Shown: one piece after another, positions 57,731 through 64,000 of the stretch | How positions within the stretch are numbered: position 1 is the first letter of the stretch | How the letters are laid out: each line of letters begins with the position of its first letter | Source of the DNA: Brevibacterium linens ATCC 9172 | Lineage (GTDB): Bacteria; Actinomycetota; Actinomycetes; Actinomycetales; Brevibacteriaceae | NCBI RefSeq assembly: GCF_900169165.1 | Contig: NZ_FXYY01000005.1 | Coordinates: forward strand, 1 to 64,000 | Length of the DNA stretch: 64,000 nt | Direction of reading: 5' to 3' | Notes under the pieces: model-generated | Told to the model about the DNA's origin: nothing | Seen by the model: only the letters and a program-made list of their open reading frames with translations | Databases searched by the model: none | Program-made: the position numbers and the translations under genes

Positions 57731-58342
57731 TCAGCCGACTCCGCGCTGGATGCGGTTGAGGATCATGTCCATGGCGACGATGTTGTGGCCGCCGTCGGGG
57801 ATGATGAGGTCGGCATTGCGCTTCGACGGCTCGACGTAGAGTTCGTGCATCGGCTTGACCGTGCCCAGATATTGGTCCTCCACCGACTGCAGGGTTCGCC
57901 CGCGGTCGACGACATCGCGTTTGATCCGGCGCAGCAGGCGCACATCGGCATCGGTGTCGACGAAGAGCTTGATGTCGAGCAGCCGGCAGATCCGCGGTTC
58001 GGCGAAGATGAGGATTCCCTCGACGATGATGACCGGTGCGGGCTCGACTCGCGTCGTCTCATCGCTGCGGTTGTGGATCGAGAAGTCGTAGACCGGACTG
58101 TCGACCGCCTGCGAGTTCCGCAGCGCAGTGAGGTGGTCGACGAAGAGGTCGTTGTCGAAGGCGTCGAGATCGTCGTAGTTGACCTTCTCGCGCTCCTCAT
58201 AGGTGAGTTCGTCGCGCCGTTTGTAGTAGTTGTCGTGGAAGAGCACCGACGGCGGTCCCTCACACTTGTCCAACAGCGCCTGAGTCAGCGTCGTCTTCCC
58301 GCTGCCGGTTCCGCCGGCCACGCCCACAACCAAAGTCTCCAC
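57731..58342 (-). CDS. udk: Uridine kinase
   Basis: The 203-residue kinase phosphorylates uridine or cytidine. The P-loop GVAGGTGSGKTTL, HDNYYKRRDEL, FDNDLFVDHL and IIVEGILIF are typical. GTG 58342 is preferred because TATATT stands exactly 6 nt before it and there is no ribosome-binding site, indicating a leaderless mRNA; a GTG at 58360 would lie inside that promoter. With upp it gives the organism uridine and uracil salvage. Confidence 0.93.
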   Translation of the reverse strand: METLVVGVAGGTGSGKTTLTQALLDKCEGPPSVLFHDNYYKRRDELTYEEREKVNYDDLDAFDNDLFVDHLTALRNSQAVDSPVYDFSIHNRSDETTRVEPAPVIIVEGILIFAEPRICRLLDIKLFVDTDADVRLLRRIKRDVVDRGRTLQSVEDQYLGTVKPMHELYVEPSKRNADLIIPDGGHNIVAMDMILNRIQRGVG

Positions 58343-58393
58343 GCCACAAATATAGACCACGACCCCCGCCGAGGCGGCTCCCGGCTTCCGTGC

Positions 58394-59935
58394 TCAGCCG
58401 AGGCTGCGGGTCAGCTGAGTCCACAGCTCCTGGTCGAAGCGTCGCCTGCCGAGCAGACCGGCCATATGCCTCACCGCGTTGTCGACCTTGCCGCGCCAGA
58501 CCTCGATCGCCGTCTTCGCATCCGCTCGGCTCAGCGCGCTGAACATGGCACGGTCGTCGCTGACGATGCGGTCGCTGGCCGGAGAATAGTCGAGCTGCAG
58601 GATGGAGATGAACAGACGCAGCCGCAGAGTCAGGGCCTCGAAGGCACGTGCTGATTCCCGCAGCCCCGATGCTCGGGCCAGCTCCTGCTGGAAATGGAGG
58701 TCGGCGTCCTCGACGTCGATTCCGCTGCGCGTCGGCGCCGAGGCCTCGACCTGCCGCAGAGCCAGCTGCACCGGCACGAGGTAGCGCTGCGGACGCAGGG
58801 CCAAGGATCGGAGCACGACCTCCCCGATGGCCATGCGCGCGGCATAGAGGTCGAGCACGTCGACCGTCGTGATCAAGGGGATCCGTGCACCGCCGCGAGA
58901 GCCGTCGAGGAGTTTGTCATCGACCATCCGTCGCAGCGCCGCGTCGACCGAGGCCCTGGGCACCTGCATGCGACGCGACAGCAGGCGCGGATTGATCCGA
59001 TCGCCGGGTTCGTATCCGGAGTCGATGATCTCCTCACGCAGTGCGATCGCCAGGTGTTCGGTGATCGATCGCGTCTCCTTCGGCAGCCATGACGAGATCT
59101 CCATTGAGTCAGAAGTGATGGAAGTTCTCTGAGGCTCGTAGGGGACCGATTCCCGCCACAGCACTCCTTCGAGTCCGTGCCGGACGCGGTCGGCCAGCAG
59201 ATCGAGAAGGGACCCGGGAATGTCCTGACACTCGCCGAGGCGGCTCTTGAGTGCGCTGACGAAATCGTCGAAATCCGCACACACCGCCACCCGGGCTCCC
59301 GACCCGTCGGAGAGGTCGTCAGGAACCTCGCCGAGGGGGTCGAAGACGAGGAAGTCACCGTCACCGTCGAGCAGGCCGAGCAGTTCGGCGGTGGGCACCT
59401 GTCGATGCTCGCTGTCGAAGCGCTGTGCCCACCGCCCGACTCCCGCAATCCGCAGGGCCGCGGTGATTCCGGCGATGCGTCGTTGGACCCGCCGAGGCGG
59501 GACGATCGTCGCTGACTCGTCACGGCTACCTGCCCCACCTGCATCGATTCTGCGAACGCCGACGATGACGAGGGGAAACCCGCTGGCCGCGAGGACGAGT
59601 TCGGAACCGCCGGCCACCTCGGTGACGGGGATCGTCAGCGCCCGCACCGACCGAGAGACGATGCTCTGACTCAGCCCCGTTGCCTCGGCCAGGGCACGGG
59701 TCGAATAGTCTCGCCCGGAGATCCTGGCTCCTGCGGTCGCGACGAGGGCCTCGACGACCCGGTCGGCGGTCTCCTGGATCGGCGGGCGACCGCTGCGGGG
59801 GCGATCCTCAAGGTCGGATCGACTCGCCCAGCGACGCAGGGTCGACGGTGATGCACCCGTGCGCGCGGCCGCCTCGGCGAGGGTCGATGTCGTCAGCAGC
59901 GACACCGCGTCACGACGGAACTCAGCGGAATACAT
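58394..59935 (-). CDS. Regulator joining a transposase-like HTH to a GntR/FCD module
   Basis: The 513-residue protein is unusual. Residues 1-40 (MYSAEFRRDAVSLL through STLRRW) look like the helix-turn-helix of IS3-type transposase OrfA; residues 55-100 hold a second HTH with ATGLSQSIVSRSV. A central part (110-265) is unassigned. Residues 288-355 form a GntR-like winged helix (LLSRRMQVPRASVDAALRRM) and 360-490 an FCD-like helical domain. One FCD His position appears replaced (DDRAMF). No DDE catalytic region or terminal repeats are seen, so it is not a transposon. TAAGAT lies 6 nt before ATG 59935 (leaderless). It is divergent from putA and may regulate it. Confidence 0.7.
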   Translation of the reverse strand: MYSAEFRRDAVSLLTTSTLAEAAARTGASPSTLRRWASRSDLEDRPRSGRPPIQETADRVVEALVATAGARISGRDYSTRALAEATGLSQSIVSRSVRALTIPVTEVAGGSELVLAASGFPLVIVGVRRIDAGGAGSRDESATIVPPRRVQRRIAGITAALRIAGVGRWAQRFDSEHRQVPTAELLGLLDGDGDFLVFDPLGEVPDDLSDGSGARVAVCADFDDFVSALKSRLGECQDIPGSLLDLLADRVRHGLEGVLWRESVPYEPQRTSITSDSMEISSWLPKETRSITEHLAIALREEIIDSGYEPGDRINPRLLSRRMQVPRASVDAALRRMVDDKLLDGSRGGARIPLITTVDVLDLYAARMAIGEVVLRSLALRPQRYLVPVQLALRQVEASAPTRSGIDVEDADLHFQQELARASGLRESARAFEALTLRLRLFISILQLDYSPASDRIVSDDRAMFSALSRADAKTAIEVWRGKVDNAVRHMAGLLGRRRFDQELWTQLTRSLG

Positions 59936-60089
59936 CCCTCTATCTTAGGACTTCTGCCTCAAACATTCTCGGCGTTCCACTCCATCTCTTCACCCCCGGA
60001 TTTCGGCGGCGCATACTGATCTCACACCCCGGCTCCACGGTCAGCGCCGATACGTGAGAGCACCGAATCCGAGCACCGAAGGAGCACAG

Positions 60090-63000
60090 TTGCTGCACAC
60101 CGAAACCGACCTCGACTCGCTCACCGCCCAGTCGATCGACACCGTCCGCCGGTGGCTGCGAGTGTCGACGTCGATGACCACGGCGAAGAACCCCGCAGCC
60201 GAACGCCTCTCCGCTGTCCTCTCCGATGACAACGGCCTCGACTTCACTGTCGGGTTCGTCGATCGGGTCGTGCGCACCGATGATGTCCACGCCGCCGCCG
60301 ACGCGCTGGCCGAGGTCGGCAAGCTGGCGCCGGAGACGATGTCGTACCTCGACCGCGCGCAGATCAAGGCCGGTGCCGCGCTGGCCAAGATCGCCCCGCA
60401 GGTCGTCGTGCCCGCCGCCCGCACTCGCCTGCGTCAGATGGTCGGGCATATGGTCGTCGACGCCCGGGACAAGCAGTTCGGCAAGACCGTGGCCGCGCTC
60501 ACCGCCGACGGTCACCGGCTCAACATCAACCTCCTCGGCGAGGCCGTGCTCGGTGACGGTGAAGCCGACAACCACCTGGAGCAGACCCACCGGCTGCTCG
60601 CCCGCGACGATGTCGACTACGTGTCGGTGAAGGTCTCCTCCGTGGCTTCGCAGATCTCGATGTGGGCCTTCGACGAGACCGTCGACTATGTCGTCGACCG
60701 CCTCCGTCCGCTCTACAGCCAAGCCGCGAAAGCCCCGACCGGCGCGAAGTTCGTCAACCTCGACATGGAGGAGTACCAGGACCTCGAGCTGACGATCGCC
60801 GTGTTCACGCGGCTGCTCTCCGAACCGGAGTTCAAGGATCTCGAGGCCGGAATCGTCATCCAGGCCTACCAGCCCGATGCGCTCGGCGCCGTGCAGCGGC
60901 TGAGCGAATTCGCTTCCCGTCGCGTCGAGAACGGCGGAGTCGGGATCAAGGTCCGCCTCGTCAAGGGCGCGAACCTCGCGATGGAGACCGTGCATGCCGA
61001 GATCGCGGGCTGGCCTGCCACGACGTGCGATTCGAAGCAGTCCACGGATGCGAACTACAAGCGGGTCCTGCATTGGCTGTTCACCCCAGAGCGGATGAAG
61101 GGCCTGCGCATCGGCGTGGCCGGGCACAACCTCTTCGACATCGCCTTCGCCCACCACCTCTCCGTCGAACGCTCGGTGACCGACCGCGTCGAGTTCGAGA
61201 TGCTCCAGGGCATGGCCAGCGAGCAGGCAGCGGCCGTGACCGAGGACGTCGGAGACCTCCTCCTCTACGTTCCCGCCGTGCACCCGAAGGAATTCGACGT
61301 CGCGATCTCCTACCTCGTGCGCAGGCTCGAGGAGAACTCGGCGTCGGAGAACTTCATGTCCGGCATCTTCGACCTCGCAAACGGCAACGACGTGTTCAAG
61401 CGCGAAGCCGACCGGTTCACCGCATCCGTCAACCAGCTCGAATCGATCCTCGAGACCGAGGGCGAAACCGCACCGGCCCCGAACCGCCACCAGAACCGGT
61501 CGACCGAAACACTCGGCGAGACCGTGGTGCCGACCCAGTTCTTCAATGAACCCGACACCGACCCGTCCCTTCCGGCCAACCAGGAGTGGGTGCGCACAAT
61601 CATCGCCGAGGCGACCGCCCCCGGCTACCTCGACGACCGTCCGAACGCGCCCAAGGTCGAATCGTCGGCCGCACTCGATGAGATGATCGCCCGCGGTCGC
61701 GCCGCCGCTGCCGACTGGCGGGCCCTCGGCGCCGCCGGTCGCGCCGAGATCCTCCACCGAGCCGCGGACATCTTCGCTGCCCGTCGCGGCGAGTTCATCG
61801 CCGTCGAGGCGGCCGAGGTCGGCAAGATGCCGTCGCAGTCCGACCCCGAGGTGTCCGAGGCCATCGACTTCATCCGCTACTACGCGCTGAACTCGCTCGA
61901 ACTCGACAACCTCGACGGAGCGGAGTTCACCCCGGACGAGATGGTCGTCATCACTCCCCCGTGGAACTTCCCCGTGGCGATCCCCACTGGCGGCACCGTT
62001 GCGGCTCTCGCTGCCGGATCCGCAGTCATCCACAAGCCTTCGAAGCCGACGCCGCATTGTTCTGCACTCATCGTCGACTGCCTGTGGCAGGCCGGAGTGC
62101 CCAAGGACGTGCTGCAGCTGTGCGCACCGATCGAGCGGGAGCTCGGCCAGCATCTCGTCTCGCATCCTGATGTCGACCGGGTCATCCTCACCGGCGCGTC
62201 GGAGACCGCGGCGATGTTCAAGTCCTTCCGTCCCGAACTCCACGTCAATGCCGAGACCTCGGGCAAGAACGCCCTGGTCATCACCCCGGCGGCGGACCGG
62301 GACCTCGCCATGGCCGACCTCGTGTACTCGGCGTTCGGGCATGCCGGGCAGAAGTGTTCGGCCGCCTCGTTGGGGATCATGGTCGGATCGACCTACGATT
62401 CCGAGCGCTACCGTCGCCAGCTCATCGATGCCGCCTCGTCGATGGTCGTCGATTGGCCGGCGAACCTCGCATCGACCATGGGCCCGCTGACGGAGGACCC
62501 CTCGGACAAGCTGCGTCGGGCTCTGACGACGCTGGAGCCCGGCGAGTCCTGGCTGCTCGAGCCCAAGCAGCTCGACGATACGGGTCGCCTGTGGAGCCCG
62601 GGGATCAAGGACGGGGTCAAGCCCGGTTCGTTCTTCCACCTCACCGAGGTCTTCGGTCCGGTGCTCGGTCTCATGCATGCCGAGGACCTCGATGAGGCCA
62701 TCGAGTTCCAGAATGCCGTGGACTTCGGCCTCACCGGCGGCATCCATTCCCTCGACCCCGAGGAGGTCGCCACCTGGCTCGACCGCGTCGAGGTCGGCAA
62801 CGCCTACGTCAACCGCGGAATCACCGGTGCGATCGTGCGCCGGCAGTCCTTCGGCGGCTGGAAGCAGTCCTCGGTAGGGCTGGGGTCGAAGGCAGGCGGC
62901 CCGAACTACCTCATGCTCTTCGGCCACTTCGCCGATGCCGGCGGCCAGGACCTCGAGGCGGCGAAGGCCGATGACAAGCGCTGGTTCGACGCCGAATTCG

Positions 63001-63497
63001 GTGCGGCGAAGGACCACACAGGGCTGCGCGCGGAGGCGAACATCTTCCGCTACCGCCCCCGCCCGGTCACCTTGCGCGTGACCGCCGAGGCGAGCCTGTT
63101 CGACCTCGAACGCTCCCTGCACGCAGCCCGCACGGTGGACTCGCCGGTGCAGCTGTCCGTGGCCGAGGATGTGCCCGCAGAAGTGAAGATCGCCGTGACG
63201 AATGCCGGTGTTCCCGCCCGCACCGAGACTGCCGCCGAGTTCGCCGAGATGGTCGGCCAGGGTCGCTACGACGACACCGTGGGGGCTCGCATCCGCGTGC
63301 TCGGTCGGTTCGAGGACGAGCTGCTGGCCGCAGCCGCGCCTCGCCCGGAGGTCGCGATCATCGATGAGCCGGTGACCACATCGGGACGTGTGGAGCTGCG
63401 CTACTACGTGCAGGAGCAGGCGGTGTCGATGACCTTGCACCGCTTCGGCAACCCGAGCCGCGACTTCCACGAGCTCGCCGCCACCCTCACCTCCTAA
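60090..63497 (+). CDS. putA: Bifunctional proline dehydrogenase / glutamate semialdehyde dehydrogenase
   Basis: The 1135-residue protein oxidises proline to glutamate. The FAD proline dehydrogenase domain (about 50-460) shows VKVSSVASQIS, NLDMEEYQDLELT, GIKVRLVKGAN and RRLEENSASENFMSGIF. The aldehyde dehydrogenase domain (about 500-960) shows TPPWNFPVAIPTGG, NAETSGKNALV and catalytic Cys756 in HAGQKCSAAS. A C-terminal ~170-residue tail follows. TTG 60090 is the start because GAAGGAG is 5-6 nt upstream; GTG 60054 would add 12 residues. No N-terminal DNA-binding domain is present, so control must come from another protein, likely the divergent regulator. Confidence 0.94.
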   Translation: MLHTETDLDSLTAQSIDTVRRWLRVSTSMTTAKNPAAERLSAVLSDDNGLDFTVGFVDRVVRTDDVHAAADALAEVGKLAPETMSYLDRAQIKAGAALAKIAPQVVVPAARTRLRQMVGHMVVDARDKQFGKTVAALTADGHRLNINLLGEAVLGDGEADNHLEQTHRLLARDDVDYVSVKVSSVASQISMWAFDETVDYVVDRLRPLYSQAAKAPTGAKFVNLDMEEYQDLELTIAVFTRLLSEPEFKDLEAGIVIQAYQPDALGAVQRLSEFASRRVENGGVGIKVRLVKGANLAMETVHAEIAGWPATTCDSKQSTDANYKRVLHWLFTPERMKGLRIGVAGHNLFDIAFAHHLSVERSVTDRVEFEMLQGMASEQAAAVTEDVGDLLLYVPAVHPKEFDVAISYLVRRLEENSASENFMSGIFDLANGNDVFKREADRFTASVNQLESILETEGETAPAPNRHQNRSTETLGETVVPTQFFNEPDTDPSLPANQEWVRTIIAEATAPGYLDDRPNAPKVESSAALDEMIARGRAAAADWRALGAAGRAEILHRAADIFAARRGEFIAVEAAEVGKMPSQSDPEVSEAIDFIRYYALNSLELDNLDGAEFTPDEMVVITPPWNFPVAIPTGGTVAALAAGSAVIHKPSKPTPHCSALIVDCLWQAGVPKDVLQLCAPIERELGQHLVSHPDVDRVILTGASETAAMFKSFRPELHVNAETSGKNALVITPAADRDLAMADLVYSAFGHAGQKCSAASLGIMVGSTYDSERYRRQLIDAASSMVVDWPANLASTMGPLTEDPSDKLRRALTTLEPGESWLLEPKQLDDTGRLWSPGIKDGVKPGSFFHLTEVFGPVLGLMHAEDLDEAIEFQNAVDFGLTGGIHSLDPEEVATWLDRVEVGNAYVNRGITGAIVRRQSFGGWKQSSVGLGSKAGGPNYLMLFGHFADAGGQDLEAAKADDKRWFDAEFGAAKDHTGLRAEANIFRYRPRPVTLRVTAEASLFDLERSLHAARTVDSPVQLSVAEDVPAEVKIAVTNAGVPARTETAAEFAEMVGQGRYDDTVGARIRVLGRFEDELLAAAAPRPEVAIIDEPVTTSGRVELRYYVQEQAVSMTLHRFGNPSRDFHELAATLTS

Positions 63498-63500
63498 TTG

Positions 63501-63556
63501 CTACCCGACGGCGGCCCAGCAACCTCGCGCAAGGTTGCTGGGCCGCCGTCGGGTAG
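63501..63556. repeat. 56-bp palindrome, copy 4 (C/G variant)
   Basis: Starts 3 nt after the putA stop. Arms of 25 bp pair perfectly; a single G-to-A change at the centre (CGCGCA) opens a small loop. Stem pair five is C-G as in copy 2. Confidence 0.9.
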
Positions 63557-63620
63557 TTCGGGGGCAGGGTGAGTTGTGTAGGATGAGTGCCACCTGCAGC
63601 ACTCAGTGGACTGTCCGACT

Positions 63621-63642
63621 GTTCACAAGCTGTTCACATCTT
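63621..63642 (+). promoter_or_regulatory. Probable PHO box (PhoP site)
   Basis: GTTCACAAGCT (63621-63631) and GTTCACATCTT (63632-63642) are two adjacent 11-bp direct repeats matching the GTTCACC-type units bound by actinobacterial PhoP. TAGGGT (63670-63675) downstream could be the -10 element of the secreted protein gene. Confidence 0.6.
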
Positions 63643-63739
63643 CGCCGCTGTCGTCGTTGCGTGAGCCGCTAGGGTGCAAGGGACCGCGCACGTGGATCGT
63701 CACGATGCGCACAGCCGCTCATCCGCCCGAAAGGCTCCC

Positions 63740-64000
63740 ATGAAAGTCACGACAACTCTCTCTTCCGCCGCGGCGCTCAGCCTCGTCGCAGGCCTGTCCC
63801 TTCCCCTCGCACCGACGTCCGCAGTCGCAGCAGACGCCGCCGCAGGGGGCGACATCCACATCTCCGAAATCGCCTACACCCTGGAGACTGACTTCATCGA
63901 AGTCGCCGCCGACCCCGGCACCGATGTCTCGGGCTGGACCTTCGGCTCGGTGACTCGCGGCGGCAGCGTCTATGCGCAGGAGAACACCGTCACCGTGCCC
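63740..64000 (+). CDS. Secreted protein with lamin-tail-like start (partial)
   Basis: Only the first 87 codons lie in the window. A signal peptide (MKVTTTL then a hydrophobic core, ending AVAA) precedes DIHISEIAYTLETDFIEV and a GWTFGSV segment, which fit the start of a lamin-tail (LTD) domain. In actinobacteria this often leads an extracellular nuclease (ExeM/NucH type), and the PHO box fits phosphate scavenging, but the catalytic part is outside. AAAGG is 7 nt before ATG. Confidence 0.7.
   Translation, partial: MKVTTTLSSAAALSLVAGLSLPLAPTSAVAADAAAGGDIHISEIAYTLETDFIEVAADPGTDVSGWTFGSVTRGGSVYAQENTVTVP

Noticed and set aside
58394..59935. IS3-type insertion sequence
   Set aside because: Only an HTH-like start resembles a transposase; no DDE domain, inverted ends or target duplication are visible.
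59940..63470. 1176-codon open frame antisense to putA
   Set aside because: Product is Arg/Gly/Glu/Asp-rich without any family pattern and mirrors the codon bias of putA. Similar long antisense frames at 119-1717, 17088-18878 and 51463-53643 were rejected for the same reason.

Overview
The window is high-GC DNA with dense, short-spaced genes, many GTG and TTG starts, several apparently leaderless genes, an LPXTG surface protein, a MarP protease and a 13E12/DUF222 HNH gene. This points to an actinobacterium. Brevibacterium is the best guess: the homoprotocatechuate 2,3-dioxygenase here carries every catalytic residue of the Brevibacterium fuscum enzyme at a constant +23 offset. The genus call is an inference from recall, not from a search.

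Layout. 164-11832: M3 peptidase fused to a YbaK domain, queuosine-precursor transporter, tgt, homocysteine methyltransferase, 2-oxoglutarate oxygenase, flavin reductase, an FAD-linked D-2-hydroxyacid dehydrogenase coupled to an aminotransferase, and mqo. 11959-33966: a large purine/ureide region. It holds a purine permease, xanthine dehydrogenase (xdhABC), guanine deaminase, uricase, HIU hydrolase, OHCU decarboxylase, allantoinase, ureidoglycine aminohydrolase, glycerate kinase, an IclR regulator, malic enzyme, a DUF6986 aldolase-like protein and aceE. Glyoxylate carboligase survives only as its last ~150 codons. No allantoate-degrading enzyme is in the window. 34236-43681: tRNA-Ser(CGA), tadA and its partner, upp, a winged-helix regulator, a VanJ-like phosphatase/nuclease, marP, a PrsW-type protease and a cell-wall-anchored surface protein. 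43740-53691: homoprotocatechuate (3,4-dihydroxyphenylacetate) meta-cleavage operon with its GntR regulator, facing an MFS transporter and an FAD monooxygenase. 53737-64000: a membrane protein family made of four tandem copies of one unrecognised domain, an HNH protein, udk, a regulator that joins a transposase-like helix-turn-helix to a GntR/FCD module, putA, and the start of a secreted protein behind a probable PHO box.

How the genes fit together. Guanine is deaminated to xanthine (GuaD), oxidised to urate (XdhABC) and opened by uricase, HIUase and OHCU decarboxylase to allantoin; AllB opens the ring and AllE acts late on ureidoglycine. The usual disposal of the resulting glyoxylate through Gcl is broken in this window, although glycerate kinase remains. 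Malic enzyme, DUF6986 and AceE lie in the same region, and motifs shared by two of the promoter regions suggest common control by the IclR protein. Together with a malate-forming step they would make a cycle that oxidises glyoxylate; this is a hypothesis.

The strongest items for follow-up are the four 56-bp spacer-free palindromes placed 3-9 nt after stop codons (with a compensatory base change between copies), the truncated gcl next to one of them, the FAH-RraA fusion in the homoprotocatechuate operon, the four-copy membrane domain, and the transposase-HTH/GntR regulator next to putA.
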